From contig NZ_BDCO01000002.1 in the NCBI RefSeq assembly GCF_001613545.1, positions 3,224,001 to 3,288,000 of the forward strand: 64,000 bases of DNA, read 5' to 3'. Both the position numbers and the translations under genes were made by a program. The notes beneath the pieces were generated by a model that worked only from the letters and a program-made list of their open reading frames with translations, searched no databases and was not told the origin of the DNA. The stretch is from Terrimicrobium sacchariphilum. GTDB lineage: Bacteria; Verrucomicrobiota; Verrucomicrobiia; Chthoniobacterales; Terrimicrobiaceae. Positions 25,884-34,241 of the stretch are shown piece by piece; position 1 is the first letter of the stretch, and every line of letters starts with the position of its first letter.

Positions 25884-26669
25884 TTATCGGGCGCGCGGAA
25901 CTATGGCGAGGTAATTTCGCACCGGACCGAAGGACGGAATCTGTACGACAGGCGCCCCATTTTCCAGCGCAATCAGCGACGTGGACGAGCCTCCGTCTAG
26001 GTTCAGCGCCCTCTGGATTTTCCAGTCTCCTGCGAGGTGCGGCACGGTCAAAAGCGCACCCGTCTGCGCTAGCGTCAGCGGGGAAAAAATCACCAGTGCC
26101 CACTCGCCTTTTCCATTCGTCGCCACGGCGGTGCGACGGGCGAGTTTTTCCGCATTCAGGGTGGCACCCGCCACGCCATTCTCCACCAGCCACGGCCCGG
26201 CCTGCACGGCCTCGCGCAGCCCGTCGGTCTTGCCCAGGGCGAAGGAGCGTACCAACTCCATCGACCCATGGCCGCGCGCGGCGAAGACACCGCTCAGGAG
26301 CTTTGCCGTTTCAAAAGCGTGGATCGTTTTGCCCTCGCTCACGACGAGGCCGAGCGGACGGTAATCCTCGTGGAAATAACTCGCGTTCACCCCCGCGATG
26401 GCACCCGCTCCGCGCAGCAGGTCGAGGAATCCCGTGCGGGCGTCGGGCGGATTATCCAGTACGCGCAGGGTGGCATTGGCCGAGGAAAACGACACGCCGG
26501 TGATGATGGCGCGCATCGAGCCGTCGCGGGCCTCGACCTCCCACGCCACCGCGCCCGCCGCCAGCCGTCCCAGCTCACGGCGCTCACCCAGCATCCATTC
26601 GCCGCGGCTCGACGCCACGACACCCAGGCAGACAATGGTACGGATCAGCCAGCGCAACATGCCCGCCAT
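25884..26669 (-). CDS. Phosphodiester glycosidase family protein (NAGPA domain)
   Basis: A 261-residue exported protein with an N-terminal hydrophobic signal (LIRTIVCLGVVASSRG). The NAGPA-type domain shows GAIAGVNASYFHEDYRPLGLVVSEG, VQAGPWLVENG, RRTAVATNGKGEWALVI and the hallmark ALNLDGGSSTSLI. The family is named for the enzyme that uncovers mannose-6-phosphate; in bacteria it is thought to hydrolyse sugar phosphodiesters in the envelope. A second, divergent member lies at 34.2 kb. TTG at 26672 is a possible alternative start. Divergent from the DUF58 gene. Confidence 0.82.
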   Translation of the reverse strand: MAGMLRWLIRTIVCLGVVASSRGEWMLGERRELGRLAAGAVAWEVEARDGSMRAIITGVSFSSANATLRVLDNPPDARTGFLDLLRGAGAIAGVNASYFHEDYRPLGLVVSEGKTIHAFETAKLLSGVFAARGHGSMELVRSFALGKTDGLREAVQAGPWLVENGVAGATLNAEKLARRTAVATNGKGEWALVIFSPLTLAQTGALLTVPHLAGDWKIQRALNLDGGSSTSLIALENGAPVVQIPSFGPVRNYLAIVPRAR

Positions 26670-26743
26670 CAAATCCCGGCCCGCCAGCCTGTCGAGGATA
26701 AACGCTTTTCACCGCCGCCGTCCCGGCTATCGTTTCCCCTCAG

Positions 26744-27646
26744 ATGGCCGAGGCTGAACTGACCGAAGTATTCGACGCCGCGTTCCTGCGCCGCCTCGAG
26801 AACCTGCACCTGCAAGTCCGCAAGGTGCTCTCCGGCAGCCTCCGCGCCGAGCGCCGCTCGCGCAAGACCGGCTCCAGCCTGGAATTCGCCGACTACCGCA
26901 ACTACGCCCCCGGCGACGACCTCCGCCGCGTGGACTGGAGCATCTACGCCCGCATCGACCGCCTCATGACGAAGCTCTATGAGGAGGAGGAGGACCTCGA
27001 GGTCGCCATCCTCCTCGACGCCAGCACCTCCATGCGCTGGCAGGCGGATTCGCAAAAGTGGACCCTCGCCCGCGAGCTGGCCGCCTCGCTCGCCTATCTC
27101 GGCCTCACCGGGCTGGATCGCGTGGGCCTCTGGGTCTTCGACTCCTCCCTCCGCGCCGAGAGCGGCATCTTTCGCGGACGCTCCGATTTTCACAGCGTCA
27201 TCCGGTTCCTGCGAAACTACCGGCCCGACTCACGCACCGCCACCGACCTCGGCGAAAGCCTCACGCGCTTTGCCCGCATGAAGCGCCGCCCCGGCCTCGC
27301 CATCGTGCTCACCGATTGCCTCGACCCCGCCGGGTACGAGCGCGGCTTCTCGGCCATCCTTGGCCGCCACTTTGCCCTCCACGTCATCCAGCTCATGGAC
27401 CCCGCCGAGACCACCCTGGGCGAAACGGGAGACCTGAAGCTCCGCGACAGCGAGACCGGCGAGGAGATCGCCGTCACCGCCAGCCCCGCCCTCCTGCGCG
27501 CCTACGCCGCCGAAGTCGAGCGCTTCCGCGACGGGGTGAAAACCTGGTGCCAGCGCGCGGGCGCGGGCTATTCCTTCATCGACACCCGCCAGACCTTTGA
27601 GGATGTCGTGCTGCGGCTCTTCCGCCGCGACGGCTTGCTGCGATGA
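26744..27646 (+). CDS. DUF58 domain protein (vWA-like)
   Basis: A 300-residue DUF58 protein: FRKTGSSLEFADYRNYAPGDDLRRVDWSIYAR, followed by a vWA-like fold with an intact MIDAS start LLDASTSMRW (DxSxS). Such genes usually follow a MoxR-type AAA ATPase and precede BatA/BatB genes, forming a chaperone-like or envelope stress module. No moxR is next to it here; the upstream gene is divergent. The stop overlaps the next gene's start by four bases. Confidence 0.88.
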   Translation: MAEAELTEVFDAAFLRRLENLHLQVRKVLSGSLRAERRSRKTGSSLEFADYRNYAPGDDLRRVDWSIYARIDRLMTKLYEEEEDLEVAILLDASTSMRWQADSQKWTLARELAASLAYLGLTGLDRVGLWVFDSSLRAESGIFRGRSDFHSVIRFLRNYRPDSRTATDLGESLTRFARMKRRPGLAIVLTDCLDPAGYERGFSAILGRHFALHVIQLMDPAETTLGETGDLKLRDSETGEEIAVTASPALLRAYAAEVERFRDGVKTWCQRAGAGYSFIDTRQTFEDVVLRLFRRDGLLR

Positions 27647-29463
27647 ATTTCCTCTTCCCCGCCGCCTTTTTCCTCGCCGTCCTCATCCCGGCCATCATCG
27701 CGCTGTATCTCCAGCGCCCGCGCCAGCGGCTCCGCGAGGTGCCCTCCCTCATGCTCTGGCAGCGCGTGCTGGAGCGCGAACCCCGCCGCCGCTTCCTCGG
27801 TCGCCTCCGCCGCTGGCTCTCGCTCCTCCTCCAGCTCCTGATTTTCCTGCTCCTCCTCCTCGCCCTCGCCCGGCCCGATTTCTTCCACCCGCGCGGCCAG
27901 CGCTCCACTGTCATCGTCCTCGACCTCCGCGCGCGCATGCAGGCGGGAAATGCCTTCTTCGACGCCATTGCCGCCGCCCGCCAGGCCTCCGCCGGGGCCG
28001 GACCGGATGAACAGATCGCCATCCTCGGCGCAGCCGGGACGCCGCGCATCATCTCGCCGTTTTCCTGCGATCCCATCCAGCTCCGCCAGAGCCTCGCCAG
28101 CCTCACACCCTCCGATGGCGGCGGTTCACTCGACGAAACCCTCGGTCTCGCCCGCGACCTCCTGGCCGGACGCCCCGGCGCGACCCGCCTCCTCGTCATC
28201 ACCGACCGCCCGTTGCCGGAAAACTCGACAACGCCCGCAGGCTCCTCCGCCAACGCCCACGCGACTCAAGTCATCCTCACCGGCTCGCCGCTCGACAACG
28301 CCGCCATCCTCGAGCTCGCCCAGGCCCCGCTCCCCGCCAGCCCGCAGTCCGCCGAGGTTTTCGTCAAGGTCGCCAACTTCGCCGCCGCCCCCCGCGACAT
28401 CGAGTGGGAACTCCGCCTCGACGGCCGCACCATCGACCTCCAGTCGCAAAAACTCGCCCCCGGCGAACAGCGCGACTTTTCCTCCATCGTTCCCGCCGAA
28501 TCGCTCCAGAGCCTCACCGGATTCCTCGAGGCCCGCCTCACCTCCGGCGACAAATTCCCCGTCGACGACACCGCCCGCACATGGCTCCCCGTGCAGCGCC
28601 GCACGCCCGTCCTCCTCATCTCCGCAGGTAATCCCTACCTCGAGGGCGCTCTGAAGGCCGATCCGTCGATCGCACTGGAAATCCTCACCCCCGACGCGTG
28701 GCGCGCCTCGCTTGCCGCCAGCTTCCGCGTCGTGGTCTTCGACGACTGGCTCCCCGCCGACCTCACCCTGGCAAACCTCCCCGCCTCCGGCGTCCTCTTC
28801 TTTGGCAAGGTGCCCGGCGAAACCGGCCAGCCGCTCCCCATCGCCGATCTCACCGCCGATCCGCGCAGCCCGTTGCTGTGGAATGTCGACTTCACCACCA
28901 CGCGCTTCGCCAACGCCACACCGCTCCCGCCCGCCCCCGCCGGATGGCGCGCAACCCCCGCCGTCACCTCCGCCTCCGGCCCGCTCGTCCTCGCGCTGGA
29001 ATCCCCCGAGGGCCGCCGCGTCGTCGCCACCGCCTTCCCTGTCGCCGGGTCCAATTTCCCGCTGAAAGCCGCCTTCCCGCTCTTCATCAGCAACACCGTC
29101 CACTGGCTCGCCGCCGGACCCGCCGCACTGCCCAATCTCCGCGCCGGACAGGTCTACATCCCCGCCGAAGGCGAATCCGTCGCCACCACCCCCGGCGAAA
29201 AACACGACGCCTGGAGCACCACGCCCACGCTCCTCGACCGCGTCGGCTTCTACGAACGCACCGACGCCCACTCGTCCTCCTGGCTGTCAGTCAATACCGC
29301 CGACGCCGCCGAATCCGACCTCCGCACCGCCACCGGCTCCGGCGGCCTCCTCCTCTCCGCCGCCCGCTTCGCCGGTTTCCAGCTCTGGCAATGGCTCGCC
29401 CTCGCCGCCGCCACCCTCATCCTCCTCGAATGGTGGCTCCACCACCGGCGGATGACGGAATAG
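27643..29463 (+). CDS. BatA-domain membrane protein with degenerate vWA
   Basis: A 606-residue protein. The N terminus is a BatA (aerotolerance) domain with two hydrophobic helices (FLFPAAFFLAVLIPAIIALYL and LSLLLQLLIFLLLLLALARP). A vWA-like region follows, with VIVLDLRARMQAG where DxSxS is expected, so the metal-binding site looks lost. The rest is a beta-rich periplasmic region, and a C-terminal helix (LWQWLALAAATLILLEWWLHH) closes the protein. It is coupled to DUF58. The role is unproven; family links are to oxygen tolerance and envelope integrity. A C-family repeat starts four bases after the stop codon. Confidence 0.82.
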   Translation: MNFLFPAAFFLAVLIPAIIALYLQRPRQRLREVPSLMLWQRVLEREPRRRFLGRLRRWLSLLLQLLIFLLLLLALARPDFFHPRGQRSTVIVLDLRARMQAGNAFFDAIAAARQASAGAGPDEQIAILGAAGTPRIISPFSCDPIQLRQSLASLTPSDGGGSLDETLGLARDLLAGRPGATRLLVITDRPLPENSTTPAGSSANAHATQVILTGSPLDNAAILELAQAPLPASPQSAEVFVKVANFAAAPRDIEWELRLDGRTIDLQSQKLAPGEQRDFSSIVPAESLQSLTGFLEARLTSGDKFPVDDTARTWLPVQRRTPVLLISAGNPYLEGALKADPSIALEILTPDAWRASLAASFRVVVFDDWLPADLTLANLPASGVLFFGKVPGETGQPLPIADLTADPRSPLLWNVDFTTTRFANATPLPPAPAGWRATPAVTSASGPLVLALESPEGRRVVATAFPVAGSNFPLKAAFPLFISNTVHWLAAGPAALPNLRAGQVYIPAEGESVATTPGEKHDAWSTTPTLLDRVGFYERTDAHSSSWLSVNTADAAESDLRTATGSGGLLLSAARFAGFQLWQWLALAAATLILLEWWLHHRRMTE

Positions 29464-29467
29464 GCCA

Positions 29468-29498
29468 AAGTCGGATTTCGGAACGGGGAAGTCGGAAA
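29468..29498 (+). repeat. C-family repeat directly after a stop codon
   Basis: AAGTCGGATTTCGGAACGGGGAAGTCGG-type sequence beginning four bases after the BatA-gene stop. It matches, with a short deletion, the repeats at 48876-48909 and 63561-63594 read in gene direction. Confidence 0.55.
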
Positions 29499-29549
29499 CC
29501 AAACCCCTGGCCCTTATAAACGCGCCAAATCCAAAGAACTGCCATGCGA

Positions 29550-29573
29550 ACTCCTTTTTCTATAAAAAGGAGT
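29550..29573. repeat. 10-bp perfect inverted repeat at AT-rich island edge
   Basis: ACTCCTTTTT (29550-29559) and AAAAAGGAGT (29564-29573) with a CTAT loop. It lies 13 bases beyond the stop of the zinc-ribbon membrane gene and may terminate it, or mark the edge of the AT-rich segment. Confidence 0.5.
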
Positions 29574-29586
29574 ATACCAGCCGCCA

Positions 29587-30093
29587 CTACTCGCCCCACA
29601 CCATCAACAGAACCAGAATGGTGCCAAAAATCAAAGAAAGCCCGATCACTCCAACAGCACTAACCCTCACCGCATAGCCAGCTCTCGCCTGATGTAAACG
29701 ATGTATATAATCAGCATCGCGGGTCCTACAAATCGAACTAAAAACTAAGCTCCCCTTAGCGAGCACGAAAGCAAATGTCGCCGCGCCAAAAACAATACCG
29801 ATTGAGCGTATTGATAAATCGGCATACACTGAAGCAGCAACCCACCCACACACCCCGGCGCAAAAACACCCAAAACCAATTCCAAACAACACTATATTAC
29901 AGACATATAGAATCTTGTGCCACCAACTTAGGAACACCCACTCAATCCTCCATCCGGACACAGATTCCTTTTTGCACTTAGAACAAAAAAGCAACGGCGA
30001 ACCAACAACAACCCCGAATGGAGGCGTAAAGCTATTAAGGACCTTTCCACAGCCCGGACACTTTTCTGAACCGACAGATAAAAGAAAAATCAT
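29587..30093 (-). CDS. Zinc-ribbon membrane protein (168 aa)
   Basis: A 168-residue protein with a short N-terminal hydrophobic start, two CxxC pairs forming a possible zinc ribbon (CPGC near residue 12 and CSKC near 38), and three transmembrane helices (about 55-80, 90-112 and 140-165). No named family recognised. Its codons are much richer in A and T than the rest of the window, as are those of the upstream HTH gene. This suggests recent joint acquisition. Confidence 0.65.
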   Translation of the reverse strand: MIFLLSVGSEKCPGCGKVLNSFTPPFGVVVGSPLLFCSKCKKESVSGWRIEWVFLSWWHKILYVCNIVLFGIGFGCFCAGVCGWVAASVYADLSIRSIGIVFGAATFAFVLAKGSLVFSSICRTRDADYIHRLHQARAGYAVRVSAVGVIGLSLIFGTILVLLMVWGE

Positions 30094-30227
30094 AAATTCT
30101 TCCCCTCAAACCCAAAGCATTCTCAACACCGAACCTCAATTACAAAAAAGCAATTCCTTCAAGATGAGAACATTCAACAAAAACGCCTTCACCTCGAGTG
30201 AGACACACGTCAACACGACAAGCGAAT
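30094..30227. other. AT-rich gap between the two island genes
   Basis: 134 bp, strongly A/T-rich, no ORF or hairpin evident. Spacing permits either cotranscription or a separate promoter for the zinc-ribbon gene. Confidence 0.3.
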
Positions 30228-30665
30228 TTATCTCAGCAATATCTCCGACACACCCAATTCCTCGCAAACCAAAAAGAGGCAATCGAGATTCCAGTTTAAC
30301 ACATCTTCATTGGTCAACCCATCTGAGGAGAGATCATATCCGACACGCGTGGAGAATTCCGAAAAGCTCATGCCCGATTCATTTAGCTGAGTCAGAATAA
30401 GGCCGGGCAGGTCATTCAGAAGAACCTTCCTTCCATCCGCGTTCTCCGAATCATGAAAGCGAGCAATCGCCTCCTCCTTTAGCACCTTGGAAAGCAGGAT
30501 GATTTTGTCCAAGCTTACGGCCTGCCGGAAATCGGCAGCGAACGTCTCAAGATCAAAATACGCCGCCGAAGATATTCCAACCATTCGAGCAACGTCCTGA
30601 GCCGAAAGCTCCAGCGCCTCCCTCCGCGCCTTCAGAATGCCCGGCATATTTTCGACATCGAACAT
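30228..30665 (-). CDS. Double-HTH XRE-like regulator
   Basis: A 145-residue protein. Residues about 8-60 are an XRE-type helix-turn-helix (ILKARREALELSAQDVARMVGISSAAYFDLE). Residues about 85-143 look like a second, diverged HTH (LILTQLNESGMSFSEFSTRVGYDLSS, then LFLVCEELGVSEILL). It probably binds DNA as a small regulator. It is the upstream member of an AT-rich pair with the zinc-ribbon membrane protein. Confidence 0.65.
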   Translation of the reverse strand: MFDVENMPGILKARREALELSAQDVARMVGISSAAYFDLETFAADFRQAVSLDKIILLSKVLKEEAIARFHDSENADGRKVLLNDLPGLILTQLNESGMSFSEFSTRVGYDLSSDGLTNEDVLNWNLDCLFLVCEELGVSEILLR

Positions 30666-30789
30666 GCTGCCAAGATAGGACAGCCATCCTCCCCGCGGTC
30701 AACCCTCCACCACAACAAAGGGACAAGACTCAAGGCACCGCGACAGCCCCGCCATCCCGCCATAAAAACCAGTCTCCCCGACGAACCCA

Positions 30790-30823
30790 ACTTCCCACTT
30801 CCGCGATCCCACTTCCGACTTCG
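30790..30823 (-). repeat. C-family repeat, intergenic copy
   Basis: On the minus strand: CGAAGTCGGAAGTGGGATCG followed by CGGAAGTGGGAAGT. Unlike the other copies it does not follow a gene's stop codon; it lies 47 bases before the MgtC-family start. Confidence 0.55.
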
Positions 30824-30869
30824 TCGGATTTTTCACGCCTTCGCCCCGCAAATCCGCTAGAGTAGCCCC

Positions 30870-32105
30870 GTGACCCCCGACGTCATCCTCCAGCTCGCCG
30901 TCGCCTTCGGGCTCGGCCTCCTCCTCGGCCTCGAACGCGAGCGCAAGGAGGACCCCATCGCGGGCATCCGCACCTTTCCGCTCATCGCCCTCTTTGGCAC
31001 CGTCTGCGCGCAATTGAGCCGCCCCCTCGGCGGGTGGATCGTCGCCGTCGGGCTCGCCGCCCTTTCCGCCGTCCTCATCCTGGCAAACCTCGCAAAGAAC
31101 AAAACCGGCGAGCCCGATCCCGGCATCACCACCGAGGTCGCCGCCCTGCTCCTCTTTGCCATCGGCGCGCTGCTCGTCGTGGTCAACATCACCACCGGAG
31201 TCGTGCTCGCGGGCGTGATGGTCATCGTCCTGCACATGAAGGAGCCGCTGCACCGCTTCGCCGGGGCGGTCGGGCAAAAGGACATGCATGCCATCATGCA
31301 GTTCGTCCTCCTCAGCCTCGTCATCCTCCCCGTGCTGCCCAATGCGAACTACGGCCCCTACGGCGTGTGGAATCCCTTCAAGCTCTGGCTCATGGTCGTG
31401 CTCATCGTCGGCATCAGCCTCGGCGGTTATGTCGCGTACAAGATCTTCGGCAGCCGCGCGGGCACGCTCCTCGGCGGCGTTATCGGCGGGCTCATCTCCA
31501 GCACCGCCACCACGGTAAGCTTTGCTAAGCGCGGCGCGCAGCCCCACCTCGCGGGCCTCGCCGCCGTGGTCATCCTCACCGCCTCGTGCGTCTCGCTCGG
31601 CCGCGTCCTCGTCGAGATCGCCGTCATGGCCCCCGCGCAATTCCCGCAAATTGCCGCGCCCATCGCCCTCCTCGCCGCCGCCACCTGCGCCGTCACCGCC
31701 GTCTTTTACCTCCGCGGCAGCCACGCCACGGAACGCCTCCCCGCCCAGAAAAACCCCGCCGAACTCAAGTCCGCCCTCGTCTTTGGCGGCCTGTATGCCC
31801 TCGTCCTCGTCGCCGTCGCCTTCTCGAAGGAACAGCTCGGCGACGCCGGGCTCTACGCCGTGGCCCTCATCTCCGGCCTCACCGACATGGACGCCATCAC
31901 GCTCTCCTCCGCCCAGCTCGCGGCCAGGGGCCAGCTCGACGCCTCCACCGCCTGGCGCGCCATCCTCATCGCCGCGCTGGCAAATTTCCTCTTTAAGTTC
32001 CTCATCGTCGCCGGAGTCCGCTCCCCCCGTCTCACCCGCAGCGTCGCCGCAGGCTTCGGCCTTATCGCCCTCGCCGGAGCCGCCCTGCTCGTCCTTTGGG
32101 ATTGA
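30870..32105 (+). CDS. MgtC/SapB-DUF4010 membrane protein
   Basis: A 411-residue membrane protein. The N-terminal MgtC/SapB-type domain shows AVAFGLGLLLGLERERKED and IAGIRTFPLIALFGTVCA. The larger C-terminal DUF4010 part has LGGVIGGLISSTATTVSFAKR and GLTDMDAITLSSAQLA. About twelve hydrophobic helices are present. A transport or stress role at the inner membrane is assumed for the family but not established. The start is GTG. Confidence 0.85.
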   Translation: MTPDVILQLAVAFGLGLLLGLERERKEDPIAGIRTFPLIALFGTVCAQLSRPLGGWIVAVGLAALSAVLILANLAKNKTGEPDPGITTEVAALLLFAIGALLVVVNITTGVVLAGVMVIVLHMKEPLHRFAGAVGQKDMHAIMQFVLLSLVILPVLPNANYGPYGVWNPFKLWLMVVLIVGISLGGYVAYKIFGSRAGTLLGGVIGGLISSTATTVSFAKRGAQPHLAGLAAVVILTASCVSLGRVLVEIAVMAPAQFPQIAAPIALLAAATCAVTAVFYLRGSHATERLPAQKNPAELKSALVFGGLYALVLVAVAFSKEQLGDAGLYAVALISGLTDMDAITLSSAQLAARGQLDASTAWRAILIAALANFLFKFLIVAGVRSPRLTRSVAAGFGLIALAGAALLVLWD

Positions 32106-32167
32106 TCTTTCTGCGATATAGAGACTGTCTCGAAATCGACATCAGAGAATCCTTTGCCAGCCAACCT

Positions 32168-32749
32168 ATGAGCAACATCCCCGAGCAGTTATTCGACGCA
32201 GCATGGAACGGGCGACTGCAGGACATTGCCGACATCCTGAATTCCGGCGCGGAAATCCCACCGCGCGAGATTGGCCGCGCCCTTGAGGCGGCAGCGTACA
32301 ACGCGCAGCCCGACGCCTGCGACCTCCTCCTGAAGCTCGGCGCCGATCCCAACACCTTTCACGAACCCACTGGCGAAACCGTCCTCCATCAAGTCATCAC
32401 CAAAACAACCTCCGCCCCGGAACGCACCCGGATCGTAAAAAGCCTGATCGCCCACGGAGCCGACGTGAACCGGGCGACCATCCCTGGAGTGCCGACAGAA
32501 TGTTTCATGCGAGACATCCGCACCCGTGGCGAAACTCCGCTCCACCGCGCCGCAGCCTACGGCGATTTCGAAATGGTCTCGGCATTGATCGAGGCCGGAG
32601 CAGACAAAACCGCTAAAGACATAAACGGTGACTCACCCTTGACGTGGGGAAGCTGGCATCTCCGCCCCTCGGAAATCCTCGCCCTTCTGCTCTACGGCAA
32701 CATCCCCGGCTGGCATGGATCCCCCAATCCCAATCTGACGAGCACGTAA
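32168..32749 (+). CDS. Ankyrin-repeat protein
   Basis: A 193-residue protein with four to five ankyrin-like repeats: LFDAAWNGRLQDIADILNSGAEI, ALEAAAYNAQPDACDLLLKLGADPN, VLHQVITKTTS..IVKSLIAHGADVN, and TPLHRAAAYGDFEMVSALIEAGAD. Ankyrin repeats bind protein partners; none can be named here. ATG 32168 is chosen because the repeats begin at once. No signal peptide. Confidence 0.85.
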   Translation: MSNIPEQLFDAAWNGRLQDIADILNSGAEIPPREIGRALEAAAYNAQPDACDLLLKLGADPNTFHEPTGETVLHQVITKTTSAPERTRIVKSLIAHGADVNRATIPGVPTECFMRDIRTRGETPLHRAAAYGDFEMVSALIEAGADKTAKDINGDSPLTWGSWHLRPSEILALLLYGNIPGWHGSPNPNLTST

Positions 32750-32780
32750 GAACCCTAGGGGGACAATCCGATAATCTACC

Positions 32781-33458
32781 CTACCGCAAACTCGGATGAA
32801 ACCGCGCCAGCAGCGCCCTTTGCCATCCGGCCAGCGGGCGGGCTTGTTCAAAGGTGTAGCCAAACTCGGCGATGTCCTTTGCGTAGTAGGAGGCCACGAG
32901 GTCGCGGGAGGCTTCGTCGTAGTAGTGGGAATAGTGCAGATGAAACTTGCGCTTTTTGGAGGGAAGCTTCACGCGGGGAATGCCGACCCGGTCGCAGATC
33001 ACGTCCATGTCGGCGGCGAGCGTCTCGATGCGGCCGACGTAGTCCATCATGTTCTCGCCGTCGATCGAGATCCAGTCGTACTGAGGGCTCCAGCGATGAA
33101 TCGTCGACGAGGTCGACCCACCCCAACATCGGGAATCCGTCGGCACCGGGCCGCCGAGCACGAGCCGCACCCATTCGCCAAAAGGGCGCTGCCTCCCCCG
33201 GTGGTCATAGACATGGAGCCGGTCCGCGCTGCGGCTGCTCTTCTGGAGCTGAAAGTTATAATCCGACAGCAGCCGCGCCCAGGGATTCCGCACGATGGCA
33301 AATTTGAAATACGTCAGGAACTGCTCCGAGGGCAGTTCCCGCCGGTAGCGGCGGATGTCCTTGTGATTCTGCCATTCACAGCCGAGCGCCTCGCCGAGAC
33401 TGCTGCCCGCCGTTTTCGGGATATGCACGAAGAGGAACCGTCGCTCGTGGCAGATCAT
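32781..33458 (-). CDS. Sulfotransferase family protein
   Basis: 225 residues from ATG 33458. The PAPS 5'-phosphosulfate loop is FVHIPKTAGSSLGEA near residue 10. The 3'-phosphate region is FAIVRNPWARLLSDYNF near 60. The layout is that of Sulfotransfer_2 carbohydrate sulfotransferases. It ends with a KDIAEFGYTFE segment typical of the family. It would transfer sulfate from PAPS to a glycan or other hydroxyl acceptor. The open frame extends 80 codons upstream without protein-like character. Confidence 0.8.
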   Translation of the reverse strand: MICHERRFLFVHIPKTAGSSLGEALGCEWQNHKDIRRYRRELPSEQFLTYFKFAIVRNPWARLLSDYNFQLQKSSRSADRLHVYDHRGRQRPFGEWVRLVLGGPVPTDSRCWGGSTSSTIHRWSPQYDWISIDGENMMDYVGRIETLAADMDVICDRVGIPRVKLPSKKRKFHLHYSHYYDEASRDLVASYYAKDIAEFGYTFEQARPLAGWQRALLARFHPSLR

Positions 33459-33640
33459 TCGCGCACAAGGAATCAGGGAAGGCAACTGGGCGCGAGAATT
33501 TCTTGCCTGCTTATCGTATAAAATTGTCCCCGGTTTTTTGAGAATAATGCCTATTGCCTGAAACAAGCCCTTCGTTCGTTTCTCCCCAAGTCCGAGCCGC
33601 ACGCAGAGCCCAGCATGCCCGCCGAAAATTCCGCGTCGCC

Positions 33641-34150
33641 TTACTTCACCTGGAAGGAATCCACATGCTTGCGCAACACCGCAGACACTGTGCTCCATTG
33701 CGTTTCCTTCGCGGTGCCGGTCACCAGATAGACCTTGCCGGATTTTGAAATCGCACGCGCGTAAAAGTGGAGGTTCGCGCCCTGGGTAGCGCCGGTATAC
33801 TCAACCATCCACTCGTTGCCGCTCACCTGCTTTTCCGAAATGAGAGTCCATTTCATCGACTCAAACTGCCCCTTCGACATCGCGGCGTAGCTCGCAATAT
33901 TCCCCGGGTAAGGCTGGATGTTCACGTTGACATTCGGAGCAAATCCGTCCGAAGGCGGCAGAAAAGTGATCAGCGCCGTCGTGGCCGCCACGCCGGATGG
34001 AGCCGCATCGAGAGCGTCGATGGAAAATCCATATTGCGGCAGGTCGACAGTCGCAGCATTGACCGACGCAAGAAATTGCCCGCCCAGGAACACTGCACCC
34101 ACGAGGGCTGCCGACGCATTTCGCAGGAAGCAATTCGAGTCAAGTTTCAT
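33641..34150 (-). CDS. Secreted hypothetical protein (169 aa)
   Basis: From ATG 34150 the protein is 169 residues with a signal peptide ending near ASVNAATVDL. The mature part (PQYGFSIDALDAAPSG, VNVNIQPYPGNIASYAAMSKGQFESMKWTLIS, VYLVTGTAKETQWSTVSAVLRKHVDSFQ) resembles small secreted lipid- or outer-membrane-associated beta proteins in pattern, but no family is named with confidence. Divergent from the second phosphodiester glycosidase. Confidence 0.65.
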   Translation of the reverse strand: MKLDSNCFLRNASAALVGAVFLGGQFLASVNAATVDLPQYGFSIDALDAAPSGVAATTALITFLPPSDGFAPNVNVNIQPYPGNIASYAAMSKGQFESMKWTLISEKQVSGNEWMVEYTGATQGANLHFYARAISKSGKVYLVTGTAKETQWSTVSAVLRKHVDSFQVK

Positions 34151-34241
34151 AGGAGGCCAAAATCTGCCCCTTCCCGGCGATCTTCGCGAGTGTCTTTTGC
34201 CCGCAGGCTGATACGATGCGACCAGCCTGAGTTTCCCGCCC

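Noticed and set aside
28126-29271. 381-residue open frame opposite the BatA gene
   Set aside because: Gly/Glu-rich shadow with no motif.
30699-31724. 341-residue open frame opposite the MgtC/DUF4010 gene
   Set aside because: Asp/Glu/Gly-rich antisense shadow; the plus strand encodes a clear multi-helix membrane protein.
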